A stretch of 64,000 nucleotides of DNA from Egibacteraceae bacterium (GTDB lineage Bacteria > Actinomycetota > Nitriliruptoria > Euzebyales > Egibacteraceae), in the NCBI GenBank assembly GCA_030446745.1, contig JAUJMS010000002.1, positions 154,547 through 218,546 of the forward strand, given 5' to 3'. The notes below the pieces were generated by a model. The model was not told where the DNA came from. It did not search any database and worked only from the letters and a program-made list of their open reading frames with translations. Made by a program: the position numbers and the translations under genes. Positions 18,185 through 32,235 of the stretch are shown in pieces; positions within the stretch are counted from its first letter, which is position 1, and each line of letters opens with the position of its first letter.

Positions 18185-19062
18185 GGCCGCAGCGCCGGGT
18201 TCGCCGCCGTCGCGGTGTCGCCGGTCGCCACGTCGCCGACCGGCTGGCGGCCGATCTCGTCCCACACGACCTTGCGGCCGTTGAGCACGGGGCCCTCGAC
18301 ACAGGCCCGGACGTTGGCGACGTCGCCGTCGCGCCGGTACGGCACCACGCACGTCATGCAGACCCCGACTCCGCACGCCATCGCCTCCTCGACGGCGACC
18401 TGCACCGCGATGCGGTGGCGCTGCGCGACCCGCGACACCGCGGCGAGCATCGGCATGGGCCCACACGCGTACACCACCCCGATCCCTCCGTCCTTGAACA
18501 TGCGCTCGATGACGTCGGTGACCCGGCCGTGCGTTCCGTAGGACCCGTCCTCGGTGGTGAACACCGCGCTTGCCGACAGGCGCTTGGCCTCGATGGCGTT
18601 GAACAGGCGGTCCTGCGTCGCCGCACCGAGCACGATGTCCACGCGCAGGTTGGCCTGTTGCAGGCGCTGCGCGAGGTAGAGCAGCGGGGCGGCGCCGTAC
18701 CCGCCGCCGACGAGCAGGCACCCGACCTGCTGTTGGGGCATCGGGAACAGCCGCCCCAGCGGGCCGACGATGTCGACGACGTCGTGCTTGACCAGTCCGG
18801 ACAGCCAGCGCGTGCCGGGCCCGACGACGTCGAACACGATCTCGATCGTGCCCGCCCACGGCCCGTGCCGGCTCACCGCGTAGATCGAGAACGGCCGGCG
18901 CAGCAGCGTGCCGCCGCCCGCGACCCCGAGCGACACGAACTGGCCGGGGCGCGCGCGTTCGGCCATGTCCGGGGCAACGAAGGTGAGCGAGTGGTACGCA
19001 CCGATCCGGCGGTACGCGAGCACCTCCTCAGTTGCCCCGCAGCGGCCCGCGGTCGCGGCCAC
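18181..19062 (-). CDS. pyrK: Dihydroorotate dehydrogenase electron-transfer subunit
   Basis: The 293-residue protein has a ferredoxin-reductase-like FAD domain (RPFSIYAVS), an NAD-binding region (GGGYGAAPLLYLAQRL, YACGPMPML) and a C-terminal [2Fe-2S] cluster site (CGVGVCMTCVVPYR followed by a fourth Cys). It passes electrons from dihydroorotate via PyrD to NAD. GTG start; stop overlaps pyrD. The N-terminal 10 residues are uncertain because a second GTG follows GAGGA closely. Confidence 0.95.
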   Translation of the reverse strand: MAATAGRCGATEEVLAYRRIGAYHSLTFVAPDMAERARPGQFVSLGVAGGGTLLRRPFSIYAVSRHGPWAGTIEIVFDVVGPGTRWLSGLVKHDVVDIVGPLGRLFPMPQQQVGCLLVGGGYGAAPLLYLAQRLQQANLRVDIVLGAATQDRLFNAIEAKRLSASAVFTTEDGSYGTHGRVTDVIERMFKDGGIGVVYACGPMPMLAAVSRVAQRHRIAVQVAVEEAMACGVGVCMTCVVPYRRDGDVANVRACVEGPVLNGRKVVWDEIGRQPVGDVATGDTATAANPALRP

Positions 19063-19137
19063 GCACCGACGCCGTCGCGCCTCGGGTGACCACGCTACTC
19101 ACGGCGACTCACTCCTGGAGGGTGGGGCGGCGGCATC

Positions 19138-22418
<3,281 letters not shown>

Positions 22419-22419
<1 letters not shown>

Positions 22420-23549
22420 CAGCGTGCGCTCCGCGTCGTGCGGTGGCGCGCCATGAGCGCGGTGAACTCGGCGAACAGGTAGCGGGCGTCGTGCGGGCCT
22501 GGAGCGGACTCCGGGTGGTACTGGACGCTGAACGCCGGCACGTCGTGGCAGCGCAGTCCTTCGTTGACGCCGTCGTTGAGGTTGACGTGGGACTGGGTCA
22601 CCCGGCCGAACGGTCCGTCTGCGGGGACGGAGTCGGCGTCGACGGCGAAGCCGTGGTTGTGGCTGGTGATCTCGACGGTGCCGCACTCGGTGTTGCGCAC
22701 CGGCTGGTTCGCGCCCCGGTGGCCGAAGCGCAGCTTGTAGGTGCGCGCGCCGACGGCGTGGCCGAGCAGCTGGTGCCCGAGGCAGATCCCGAAGGTCGGC
22801 ACGCCCGCGGTGAGCAGGCGGCCCGTAGCCGTGATGCCGGCCCGGACCGCGGCCGGGTCGCCGGGCCCGTTGGACAGAAAGACCCCGTCGGGTTCGGTGG
22901 CGAGCACCTCCTCGGCGGGCGTCGCCGCCGGCACGACGCGGACGGCGCAGCCGGCCGCGGTGAGCAGTCGCAGGATCGTGCGCTTGATGCCGAAGTCGTA
23001 CGCCACCACACGGAAGCTGGCGTCGCCTGGGGGCGCGACGTCGTAGGGGGCCGCGGTCGTGACCTCGCTGGTGAGGTCGGCGCCGCTCATGCCCGCCGCC
23101 GCGCGAACCTCGTCGAGCAGCGCCTCGGCGTCGAGCACGTCGGTGGAGATCGCGGCGCGCATCGCGCCCGCCGAGCGGATGTGGCGGGTCAGCCGGCGGG
23201 TGTCGACCTCGCTGATCCCGACCACGCCGTTGCCGGCGAGCTCGTCGGGGAGCGTGGCGCGTGCCCGCCAGTTCGAGCTGACCCGGCTGGCCTCACGCAC
23301 GATGAACCCGCCGACCTGCACGCGGGCCGACTCGGCGTCGTGGGGCGTCACGCCGTAGTTGCCCTGGTGCGGGGCGGTCATCGCGACGAGCTGGCGATGG
23401 TACGAGGGGTCGGTGAGGACCTCCTGGTAGCCCGACAGCGCAGTGTTGAACACCACCTCGCCGACCGCCGTTCCGGGCGCGCCGAACCCCTCGCCGCGGA
23501 AGACGCTGCCGTCCTCGAGCACGAGCACGGCGTCGGGCGCCGCCGTCAC
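22419..23549 (-). CDS. carA: Carbamoyl-phosphate synthase small (glutaminase) subunit
   Basis: The 376-residue protein has the N-terminal CarA domain ([33 protein letters not shown]) and a C-terminal class I glutamine amidotransferase. The nucleophile elbow is GICLGHQLL and the His/Glu pair is in [14 protein letters not shown]. It supplies ammonia to CarB. GTG start overlaps the pyrC stop. Confidence 0.97.
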
Positions 23550-24832
23550 GCGAGCGCCCCGTCGCGGTAGGTGAAGCGCCCACGCAGCAGCGTGTGGACG
23601 ACCCGGCCGCGCAGCGTCGTTCCGGCGTACGGGGTGTTGCGGCTGCGCGAGTGCAGCACCTGCGCGTCGACGGTCCAGCGCTGCGCGGGGTCGAAGGCGA
23701 CGAGGTTCGCCGGGGCGCCGGGCGCGATGGGACCGCCGTGCCCGTCGATGTCACGCGCCCGTGCCGGCTTGGTCGACAGCGCCGCGACCGCCTGACCGAC
23801 CGTCAGGACGTCGCCGTCGACGAGTTCGGTCAGCGTCAGGGCGAGCGCCGTCTCCAGTCCGAGCATGCCGGGCGGGGCGTGGACCCACTCCTGTTCCTTC
23901 TGCTCCGGCGGGTGCGGGGCGTGGTCGGTGGCGATCGCGTCGAGCGTGCCGTCGGCGAGGCCCTCGCGGACCGCTTCGACGTCGGCCTTGCCCCGCAGCG
24001 GCGGGTTGACCTTGTAGACGGGGTCGTAGCTGCGCACGGCCTCGTCGACGAGGGTGAAGTGGTGCGGCGCCGCCTCGGCGGTCACCCGGGTGCCACGCGC
24101 CTTGGCGGTGCGGATCAGCTCGACCGTTCCCGCGGTCGACACGTGGGGGACGTGCAGCCGCGCTCCCCGCCCGTGCGCGAGGACGAGGTCACGCGCGACC
24201 ATGACCTCCTCCGCCTCGGCCGGCCAGCCGGCGAGGCCCAGCAGCGTCGACAGTTCGCCCTCGTTCATCTGGGCGCCGTCGGTCAGCGTCGACTCCTCGG
24301 CGTGGTTGCACACGATCGCGTCCCAGGTGCGCGCGTACTCCAGCGCGCGGCGCATCACCTGCGCGGAGCGCACCGGCATGCCGTCGTCGGAAAAGCAGCG
24401 CACCCCCAGCGCCGCCATCGCGCCCATCTCGGCGAGCTCGTCGCCGCGCAACCCGCGGGTGATCGCCCCGGTCGGGAAGACGTCACAGTGCCCGGCGTCG
24501 CGGGCCAGGCGCAGCACCTGCTCGACGACGCCCGCGTGGTCGCACACCGGCTCGGTGTTCGCCATCGGGCACACCGCGGTGAAACCGCCGGCGGCGGCAG
24601 CCGCGGTGCCGGTCGCGACGGTCTCGGCGTCCTCCCGGCCGGGCTCGCGCAGGTGCACGTGCAGGTCGACCAGGCCGGGCGCGAGCACCAGCCCGTCGAG
24701 GTCGACGCGGCGCCCCTCGACCTGGTCGCCGACGGCGGTGACGACGCCGTCCGCCACGGTGACGTTCACGACGCCGTCGCGACCGGTCGCCGGGTCGACG
24801 ACGCGCGCCCCGGTCAGCGTCATGGCGGTCAC
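23546..24832 (-). CDS. pyrC: Dihydroorotase
   Basis: The 428-residue type I amidohydrolase closes carbamoyl-aspartate to dihydroorotate. Metal-site motifs are [11 protein letters not shown], the CNHAEE segment, HVPHVSTAG and IATDHAPH. It may start at the GTG that overlaps the pyrB stop or at an ATG three codons later; the coupling pattern of the operon favours the GTG. Confidence 0.96.
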   Translation of the reverse strand: MTAMTLTGARVVDPATGRDGVVNVTVADGVVTAVGDQVEGRRVDLDGLVLAPGLVDLHVHLREPGREDAETVATGTAAAAAGGFTAVCPMANTEPVCDHAGVVEQVLRLARDAGHCDVFPTGAITRGLRGDELAEMGAMAALGVRCFSDDGMPVRSAQVMRRALEYARTWDAIVCNHAEESTLTDGAQMNEGELSTLLGLAGWPAEAEEVMVARDLVLAHGRGARLHVPHVSTAGTVELIRTAKARGTRVTAEAAPHHFTLVDEAVRSYDPVYKVNPPLRGKADVEAVREGLADGTLDAIATDHAPHPPEQKEQEWVHAPPGMLGLETALALTLTELVDGDVLTVGQAVAALSTKPARARDIDGHGGPIAPGAPANLVAFDPAQRWTVDAQVLHSRSRNTPYAGTTLRGRVVHTLLRGRFTYRDGALA

Positions 24833-25748
24833 GCCGTGGCCTGTTCGCCGCCGAGCAGCAGGTACAGACAGCTCATCCTCACCGCGATGCCGTTGGTGAC
24901 CTGCTCGGTGATGACCGAGTTCGCGGCGTCGGCCGCGTCGGCGCTGATCTCGACACCCCGGTTCATCGGGCCGGGGTGCATCACGATCGCGCCCTCGGGC
25001 AGGCGCGCGAGACGGTCGCGGTCGACGCCCCAGATGCGGGCGTACTCGCGCGACGACGGAAAGAACTGCTGGCCCATCCGCTCGCGCTGGACGCGCAGGA
25101 GGTACAGCACGTCGGTCTTGTCGAGCACGGCGTCGAGGTCCGCGCTGACCGCGGCGCCCCACGTGTCCACGCGCGGCGGCAGCAGCGTCGGCGGACCGAC
25201 GATCGTCACCTCGGCGCCCATGGTCAGCAGCCCCTGGCAGACGCTGCGCGCCACGCGCGAGTGGAACACGTCGCCGACGATCGCCGCGCGCAGCCCCTCG
25301 ACGTGGCCGAGCCGCTCGCGGATGGTGAACAGGTCCAGCAGCGCCTGGGTGGGGTGCTGGTGCCAGCCGTCACCGGCGTTGAGGACCTTCGCGTCGACCC
25401 AGCGGGTCAGCTGCTGCGGGGCGCCCGACGCGGCGTGGCGGATGACGATGGCGTCCACACCCATCGCCTGCAGGGTCAGCGCGGTGTCCTTCAGGCTCTC
25501 GCCCTTCGACACGCTCGACCCCTTCGCCGAGAAGTTGATGACATCGGCGGACAGCCGCTTGGCGGCGATCTCGAAGCTGATCCGGGTGCGGGTGGAGTCT
25601 TCGAGGAACAGGTTGCACACGGTGCGTCCGCGCAGGGTGGGGACTTTCTTGATGGGCCGCAGCGCGATGTCTTTCAGGCCGGCGGCGGTGTCGAGGATCG
25701 TGGTGATGTCGGCGGCGGTCAGGTCCTGGATGGACAGCAGGTGGTCCA

Positions 25749-25749
<1 letters not shown>
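24829..25749 (-). CDS. pyrB: Aspartate carbamoyltransferase, catalytic subunit
   Basis: The 306-residue enzyme condenses carbamoyl phosphate and aspartate. Carbamoyl-phosphate-binding motif [11 protein letters not shown], the SSVSKGES loop, [13 protein letters not shown] and MHPGPMNRG are intact. No pyrI regulatory subunit gene is present. The ATG overlaps the pyrR stop (TGATG). Confidence 0.97.
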
Positions 25750-26393
<644 letters not shown>

Positions 26394-26427
26394 TTACCGG
26401 TGCGCGCGCGACGAAACCCCGGTGGCG

Positions 26428-26835
26428 TCAGGCCGGTGGAGCGGCGACGCGGGCGAGCAGACCGTTGACGAAGCGCCCCGAGTCGTCGGTGGACAGCTCT
26501 TTGGCCAGCTCCACCGCCTCGTCGATGGCGACGGCGGTGGGGACCTCGGGGTTGTGCAAGATCTCGAACAGCCCGATGCGCAGCAGGTTGCGGTCCACCA
26601 CCGGCATGCGCGCCAGCTTCCAGTCGCGCGAGTTGGCGCTGATCAGCGCGTCGAGCTGGTCGGCGTGGCGGTGCACGCCCCGCACGAGCGCGACGGCGTA
26701 GTCGGGCGGCGGCGGGTCGGCCTCGAGGTGCTTGACGAGGACGGTGGCGAGGGGGCGCCCGGTGAGGTCGGCCTCGTAGAGGATGTCCAACGCCCGCTTG
26801 CGCGCCGCGTGGCGCGAGCCGGTGCGACCGGCCAT
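26428..26835 (-). CDS. nusB: Transcription antitermination factor NusB
   Basis: The 135-residue all-helical protein (SRHAARKRALDILYEADL, MPVVDRNLLRIGLFEIL, AIDEAVELAKELSTDDSGRF, VNGLLARVA) binds boxA RNA with NusE/S10 and supports rRNA antitermination. The ATG overlaps the efp stop (TGATG). It follows efp as in most actinobacteria. Confidence 0.96.
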   Translation of the reverse strand: MAGRTGSRHAARKRALDILYEADLTGRPLATVLVKHLEADPPPPDYAVALVRGVHRHADQLDALISANSRDWKLARMPVVDRNLLRIGLFEILHNPEVPTAVAIDEAVELAKELSTDDSGRFVNGLLARVAAPPA

Positions 26836-27392
26836 CAGGCGCGCGAGATGTACTCGCCCGAGCGGGTGTCGACCTTGATCCGCTCGCCGGCGTTGAGAAA
26901 CAGCGGCACGGCGACGACCGCGCCGGTCTCCAGCGTCGCGGGCTTCGTGGCGCCGGACACGCGGTCGCCCTGCAAGCCCGGCTCGGTCTCGGTGATCTCC
27001 AGCTCGACGGACGGCGGGAGGTTGACGTCCACGACGGTGTCCTCGTTGAACACCAGCTCGATCGTGTCGCCCTCCTTGAGCCACTTCGCGCCGTCGCGCA
27101 GCGCGCCCTCCGGCACCTCGGTCTGCTCGAAGTGCTCGGTGTCCATGAACACGAAGGCGTCGCCGTCGCGGTACAGGTACTGCAGTGCGCGCTTCGTGAG
27201 GATCGCCTGCTCGAGCTCCTCGCCGGCGCGGAACGTCCGGTCGATGGTCTTGCCGTTCTGGACGCCCTTGAGCGTGGTCCGCACGAACGCGCCGCCCTTG
27301 CCCGGCTTGACGTGCTGGAAGTAGTCGACGCGGTACAGCGCCCCGTCGATCTTGACGGTCATGCCGTTCTTGAGGTTGTTCGTCGACACCAT
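26835..27392 (-). CDS. efp: Translation elongation factor P
   Basis: The 185-residue protein has a KOW-like domain I with the loop KPGKGG (Lys32 at the tip) and two OB domains (ending RIKVDTRSGEYISRA). It rescues ribosomes stalled on polyproline stretches; several proteins here (DUF4388, PilP-like) contain such stretches. The loop has lysine, not the arginine of EarP-dependent EF-P. No modification enzyme gene was seen nearby. GGAAGG precedes the ATG. Confidence 0.97.
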   Translation of the reverse strand: MVSTNNLKNGMTVKIDGALYRVDYFQHVKPGKGGAFVRTTLKGVQNGKTIDRTFRAGEELEQAILTKRALQYLYRDGDAFVFMDTEHFEQTEVPEGALRDGAKWLKEGDTIELVFNEDTVVDVNLPPSVELEITETEPGLQGDRVSGATKPATLETGAVVAVPLFLNAGERIKVDTRSGEYISRA

Positions 27393-27411
27393 CGCGCTGC
27401 CTTCCGCCGGC

Positions 27412-28506
27412 TCACAGGACGACGAGGTCCTTCGGGGTTGCGGTCAGGACCTCCGCGCCGGTCGCGGTGACGGCCAGGGTGTCCTCGATGCGGACGCCCC
27501 CGACGCCGGGGAGATACACGCCCGGCTCGACGGTGACCGTCATCCGGGCGCGCAGTGTAGCGGAGGCCCCGGTCGTCACCCCGGCCGGGGCGCGGGTGGG
27601 GCGCAGGTACGGGTCCTCGTGCACCGCCAGACCGATCCCGTGGCCGGTGCCGTGGACGAAGGCGTCGCCGTACCCAGCGGCGGCGACGATGTCGCGGCAG
27701 GCGCTGTCGACCGCGTCGCTGGCGACGCCGTCGCGCAGCGCCGCGACGCCGGCCGCCTGCGCGGCGTGCACGACGTCGTAGACGGCGCGCAGCCGTGGCC
27801 CCGGGTCGCCGAGCGCGACGGTGCGGGTCATGTCCGAGCAGTAGCCGTCGACCACGGCGCCGAAGTCCAGCGTCACGAGCTCACCCGCGGCGAGCGGCCG
27901 GTCGCTCGGCCGGTGGTGGGGCACGGCGCCGTTGGGACCGGCCGCGACGATGGTGCCGAACGCCGGGTCTGCGGCGCCCCGGTCGACCATCGCTCGTTCC
28001 AGCGCCACCGCCACCTGCCGCTCGGTCATGCCGGGGCCCAGCCCGTCGAGCAGTGCGGCGAACGCCGCATCAGCGACGGTGCACGCGCGACTGACGGCGG
28101 CCAGCTCGCCGTCGTCCTTGCACGCGCGCAGCGCTTCGACATGTCCTTGCGCCGCGACGACCTCGACGCCTGGCAGCGCCGCGATCAGCTCACGCGCGCG
28201 CTGCCAGCTGACGGCGTGCGCCTCGAGCCCTACGCGCGCTGCGCCGCCGAGGCAGTCGCGGACCCACGCGCCGCCGGGGCCTGCGACCGTCGTGAGGTCC
28301 GGTGCCTGCACGGCCGCCTGGGTCGTGTAGCGCCCGTCCACGGCGAGGCGGTCACGGGCCGCGTCGACGCCGACGAGCAGCTCGCCGGCGCTGCCGCGAA
28401 AGCCGCTGAGATAGCGCACGTTGGTCAGGTTGGTGATGAGCAGCGCGTCCAGGCCTGCCTCGGCGAGCCGTTGGCGCAGGCGCTGGCGCCGGTCGGCCGC
28501 CGTCAC
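27412..28506 (-). CDS. pepQ: M24-family Xaa-Pro aminopeptidase
   Basis: The 364-residue protein has an N-terminal creatinase-like domain (LITNLTNVRYLSGFRGSAG) and a C-terminal pita-bread metallopeptidase domain. Metal ligands are in LDFGAVVDGYCSDMTRT (two Asp), GHGIGLAVHE (His), VEPGVYLP (Glu) and RIEDTLAV (Glu). It releases N-terminal residues next to proline. It is cytoplasmic, with no signal peptide. It lies between aroQ and efp, as in Streptomyces. Confidence 0.93.
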   Translation of the reverse strand: MTAADRRQRLRQRLAEAGLDALLITNLTNVRYLSGFRGSAGELLVGVDAARDRLAVDGRYTTQAAVQAPDLTTVAGPGGAWVRDCLGGAARVGLEAHAVSWQRARELIAALPGVEVVAAQGHVEALRACKDDGELAAVSRACTVADAAFAALLDGLGPGMTERQVAVALERAMVDRGAADPAFGTIVAAGPNGAVPHHRPSDRPLAAGELVTLDFGAVVDGYCSDMTRTVALGDPGPRLRAVYDVVHAAQAAGVAALRDGVASDAVDSACRDIVAAAGYGDAFVHGTGHGIGLAVHEDPYLRPTRAPAGVTTGASATLRARMTVTVEPGVYLPGVGGVRIEDTLAVTATGAEVLTATPKDLVVL

Positions 28507-28531
28507 CGCGACGCCACCACGAGCGCGGCCG

Positions 28532-28957
28532 TCACCGCGCGTCGGCGAGGTGCAGGGCGGCCCGCACCGCCAGGCGGTAGCCGTACGCGCCCGCCCCGGT
28601 GATCGTCACGTCGACGACAGGACTGACGACGCTGGTCCGCCGGAACTCCTCCCGCGCGGGTGTCTGCGACAGGTGCACCTCGACCTTCGGCACGTCGAGC
28701 AGCTCCAGGGCGTCGCGCAGGGCGTAGCTGTAGTGCGTCAGCGCGCCGGGGTTGACGACGACCGCCCGGGTGCCGTCGGTCCGCGCGGCGTGCAGACGCG
28801 TGATGAGCTCGCCCTCGGACTCGGACGTGAACACGTCGAGCTCCGGGTGCTCCTCGCGCGCGCCGGCGACGACCTCGTCGAGCGTCGCGCTGCCGTAGAC
28901 CGCGGGGTCGCGGGCACCGAGCTGCGACAGGTTCGGGCCGTTGAGCACGAGGATCAC
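28532..28957 (-). CDS. aroQ: 3-dehydroquinate dehydratase, type II
   Basis: The 141-residue enzyme performs step three of the shikimate pathway. The opening ILVLNGPNLSQLG, VVNPGALTHYSYALRDAL and VEVHLSQTPAREEFRR contain the catalytic Tyr/His region of the type II family. The usual active-site Arg-Glu-Pro-Tyr loop reads ARDPAVYG. The GTG start follows a perfect GGAGG. It is split from aroB by a plus-strand GGDEF gene. Confidence 0.94.
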   Translation of the reverse strand: MILVLNGPNLSQLGARDPAVYGSATLDEVVAGAREEHPELDVFTSESEGELITRLHAARTDGTRAVVVNPGALTHYSYALRDALELLDVPKVEVHLSQTPAREEFRRTSVVSPVVDVTITGAGAYGYRLAVRAALHLADAR

Positions 28958-29019
28958 GCCCACCTCCACATCCGCGGGGCGGATACCGTAACCTCGCCGG
29001 GGCGATCGAGGCAGGCGGC

Positions 29020-30585
29020 GTGGCCGACCAGGACGCGGGGCACGACAGCACGGCACCCGCGCGCGGGGGCGACACCGACGAGGCATCGCCCCAGCGGCTG
29101 CAGATCCTCGACATCACCGCCGACCTCGCGCGCCGGCTCGACTTCGAAACCGTCGCCCAGCGCATCGTCGATGCGGTCACCGCGGTCACCGACTTTCGGG
29201 TCGCGACCGTGACGGTGCGCGAGGGCGACCGCTGTCGCCGCGCCGCGACCGCCGGGCTCGCCGACGGCCGGGTCGGGATGCTGACGCCGTTCGAGCACTG
29301 GACCGCGCTGCTCGACCCCGCGTGGCGCTGCGGGGCGATCAGCTACCTCGTGCCGCCGGAGGCGCCGGCGCAGTGGGCCGACGTCCCCGACATCCCCCCG
29401 TCCGACGACCCGGACGCGTGGACCGCCGAGCACGGCCTGATCCTCACCCTGCTCGACGGCGACGACGACATCGTCGGCTTCCTCACCGTCGACGAGCCGC
29501 GCAGCGGCCGACTGCCGGACGCGGCGACGATCGAGACGCTGGAGGTCTTCGCCCGCCAGGCCCAGGTCGCGTTCGTCAACGCCCGCCTCTACGCGCTGGC
29601 GAACGCGCAAGCCGCCACAATGGCGCAGCTGTTCGAGGTCGCGAAGACCATGGCGACGACCTCGGACCTCGACGAGGTCGTCCCGCGGATCGTCGCCGCG
29701 GTCCGCGACCGGCTCGACGCCTACGAGGTGACGCTGGTCCGTGCCATGGGTGGCTCGGCGGAGATCCGGCGCTGCCGGGGCAACGACGTCACGACGCTGA
29801 CGGTGCCGATCACCGGGCCGCTGCGGCTGCTCGCCGACGCCCTGCGCGAGACCGGCTCGCTGCTCATCGACGACGTGACCGATCGCCGCGACCTCGCACG
29901 TTGGTTGACTCGGGGCACACGCACGCTGATGGTGGCCGGCAAGGTCGAGCACGATGAGCTCGCCGTCGCGCTGTCGGTGTCCGCCGACCGCCCGGCCGCG
30001 TTCGGCGAGCGCGACGCGGCGTTCCTCGACGGGCTGCTCGACATCACCGTCGTCGCGATCCGCAACGCCAACCTCTACGAAGAGGTGCGCTTCGCCGCCG
30101 AGCGCGACGCGCTGACCGGCCTGCGCAACCGCCGGGTGTTCTGGTCGACTCTGCACGACGCGCTCGGCGACGCCAGCCACAGACACCCGCTGGCGGTGGC
30201 GATCGTCGACATCGACGACTTCAAGCAGGTCAACGACCGGCACGGCCACGACGTCGGCGACCGGGCGCTGCGCCACGTCGCCGCGCGGTTGGAGAGCGGC
30301 ATCCGCGAGACCGACAGCGCGTTCCGCATCGGTGGCGAGGAGTTCGTGCTCGTCATGCCCAACACGTCGGCCGAGGGGGCGCGCACGGTGCTGGACCGCA
30401 TCGGCCAGTCGGTGAAGCGCTCGCGGCTGGACCTGCCGGCGCTGACGATCTCGGCCGGCGTCGCCGTCGCGCCGCACGACGCGGTCACGGCCGACGAGCT
30501 GTTCAGCGCGAGCGACGCGGCGCTGTACCGGGCCAAGCGCGCCGGCAAGGACCGCACCGAGTTCGCCGGCGCCGCCAGGCGGTGA
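29020..30585 (+). CDS. Diguanylate cyclase with GAF-type sensor region
   Basis: The 521-residue soluble protein has two GAF-like sensor segments (roughly 30-185 and 205-350, each with a conserved helix such as LEVFARQAQVAFVNARLY) and a C-terminal GGDEF domain. The active site is GGEEF at 438-442. An inhibitory I-site RETD stands five residues before it (429-432), so product inhibition is expected. No EAL domain, membrane segment or signal peptide is seen. It should make cyclic di-GMP in response to an unknown ligand. It interrupts the aroQ-aroB order on the opposite strand. Confidence 0.93.
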   Translation: MADQDAGHDSTAPARGGDTDEASPQRLQILDITADLARRLDFETVAQRIVDAVTAVTDFRVATVTVREGDRCRRAATAGLADGRVGMLTPFEHWTALLDPAWRCGAISYLVPPEAPAQWADVPDIPPSDDPDAWTAEHGLILTLLDGDDDIVGFLTVDEPRSGRLPDAATIETLEVFARQAQVAFVNARLYALANAQAATMAQLFEVAKTMATTSDLDEVVPRIVAAVRDRLDAYEVTLVRAMGGSAEIRRCRGNDVTTLTVPITGPLRLLADALRETGSLLIDDVTDRRDLARWLTRGTRTLMVAGKVEHDELAVALSVSADRPAAFGERDAAFLDGLLDITVVAIRNANLYEEVRFAAERDALTGLRNRRVFWSTLHDALGDASHRHPLAVAIVDIDDFKQVNDRHGHDVGDRALRHVAARLESGIRETDSAFRIGGEEFVLVMPNTSAEGARTVLDRIGQSVKRSRLDLPALTISAGVAVAPHDAVTADELFSASDAALYRAKRAGKDRTEFAGAARR

Positions 30586-30586
30586 C

Positions 30587-31672
30587 TCACGCCAGGGAGC
30601 GCAGGACCTCCTCGACGAGCACCGGGTCGGGGGCGTCGACGAGCAACGCCGACCCCGGCCTGCGACACAGCACGAAGCGCACGCCGTCGCGCGCCTTCTT
30701 GTCGCGGGCGAGGACCGCGCGTGCGGCCGCGGGGTCGACGTCGACGCCGCCCGTCGGCAACCCCAGCCGGTCGAGCAGCGCGACGGTGCGCGCCGCCAGA
30801 CCGGCCTCGCTCACGCCGAGCCGCTCCCCCAGTCGCGCCGCCGCGACCATCCCGAGCGCGACGGCTTCGCCGTGGCGGTAGCGGCGGTAGCCGCTGAGCG
30901 TCTCGAGCGCGTGGGCGACGGTGTGGCCGTAGTTCAGCAGCGCCCGGTCGCCGCTCTCGCGCTCGTCGGCCGCGACGATCCGCGCCTTGACCGTCACACC
31001 GCGCCGGACGATCTCGCCGACGACCGCCGGGTCGCCGGCGACGGCCGCGTCCGGGTGGCGTTCGAGCAGGTCGAGGACGACCGGGTCGGCGATGAACCCG
31101 TACTTGGCGACCTCACCGAGCCCCGCGCGGCGCTCGCGCGCGGGCAGCGTCGCCAGGGTCGCCAGGTCGATGACGACGGCGCGCGGCTGATGGAACGCGC
31201 CGACGAGGTTCTTGCCCTCGGGCAGGTTCACCCCCGTCTTGCCGCCGATCGCCGCGTCGACCTGAGCGAGCAGCGTCGTGGGCAGCTGGACGACGGCGAC
31301 GCCGCGGTTCCACGTCGCCGCGGCAAAGCCGGCGAGGTCGCCGACGACGCCGCCGCCGAGCGCGACGACGACGTCGTCGCGGCCCAGCGGGATCGCCGCG
31401 AAGGCCCGCTGCACGCGCTCGAACGTGGCCAGGGTCTTGGCGTCCTCACCGTCCGGCACGGTCACCACGTCGACGGCGACGCCCGCCGCCGCCAACGCCG
31501 CGGCGACCCGCTTGCCGTAGTGGGCGCGGACCGGCTCGACGGTCACGACGGCCGCGCGACGCGCAGCCGGCGGGAGCGCAAGGTGCGCGTCGAGCCGCGC
31601 GAGCAGACCGGGGCCGATGACGCCGTCGTACGGCGCCCCGGGCACGGGGACCGGGACGGTCGCGACGCTCAC
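30587..31672 (-). CDS. aroB: 3-dehydroquinate synthase
   Basis: The 361-residue enzyme makes 3-dehydroquinate from DAHP, step two of the shikimate pathway, using NAD and a metal. Key segments are VPDGEDAKTL, ALGGGVVGDLAGFAA, LPTTLLAQVDAAIGGKTGVN and the metal ligands in GEVAKYGF, NYGHTVAHALE and RHGEAVALGM. The GTG start overlaps the aroK stop. It ends one base from the convergent GGDEF gene. Confidence 0.97.
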   Translation of the reverse strand: MSVATVPVPVPGAPYDGVIGPGLLARLDAHLALPPAARRAAVVTVEPVRAHYGKRVAAALAAAGVAVDVVTVPDGEDAKTLATFERVQRAFAAIPLGRDDVVVALGGGVVGDLAGFAAATWNRGVAVVQLPTTLLAQVDAAIGGKTGVNLPEGKNLVGAFHQPRAVVIDLATLATLPARERRAGLGEVAKYGFIADPVVLDLLERHPDAAVAGDPAVVGEIVRRGVTVKARIVAADERESGDRALLNYGHTVAHALETLSGYRRYRHGEAVALGMVAAARLGERLGVSEAGLAARTVALLDRLGLPTGGVDVDPAAARAVLARDKKARDGVRFVLCRRPGSALLVDAPDPVLVEEVLRSLA

Positions 31673-32235
31673 GCCACCAGCTCCGCCGGCGTCAGAACAC
31701 CCGGACGGGTTCGGGCCCACGCGACGACGTCGTCGGCGACCTCCGTGGGGGTGCGCCCCGCGGTGTCGACGACCGTCACCGCCGCCGCGCGGTAGGCGGC
31801 GTCACGCTCCACGCGCAGCGACTGCAGCCGTTCCAGCACCGGAGTCGCAGCGCCGGCGAGCAGCGGTCGGCCGTCGCCGGCGCCGACCCGCGCGGCGAGC
31901 GTCGCCGGCGGCGCCTCGAGCAGGATCAGCTCGCCGGTGGCCCGCAACGCGGTGACGGTGTCCGGGTCGAGCACCGCCCCGCCGCCGACCGCGACGACCT
32001 GACCGCCCACCGCCGACACCCGCCGCACCGCCGCCGCCTCCAGGGTTCTGAAGCCGCGCTCCCCCGCGGCGGCGAAGATCTCGGCGACCGTGCGGCCGGC
32101 GTCGGCCTCGACCAGCGCGTCGGTGTCGACGAACGGGCGGCCCAGCCGTGTCGCGACAAGACGGCCGACCGTCGTCTTGCCGGCGCCCATGAGCCCGATG
32201 AGCACGACGTTGCGGCCGGCGGCGGGCGGGCTCAC
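31669..32235 (-). CDS. aroK: Shikimate kinase
   Basis: The 188-residue P-loop kinase phosphorylates shikimate. Motifs are [17 protein letters not shown] (Walker A), FVDTDALVE (shikimate Asp), the GERGFRTLE segment and VAVGGGAVL. The C-terminus is about 15 residues longer than usual. Start and stop overlap aroC and aroB (GTGA). Confidence 0.96.
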   Translation of the reverse strand: MSPPAAGRNVVLIGLMGAGKTTVGRLVATRLGRPFVDTDALVEADAGRTVAEIFAAAGERGFRTLEAAAVRRVSAVGGQVVAVGGGAVLDPDTVTALRATGELILLEAPPATLAARVGAGDGRPLLAGAATPVLERLQSLRVERDAAYRAAAVTVVDTAGRTPTEVADDVVAWARTRPGVLTPAELVA

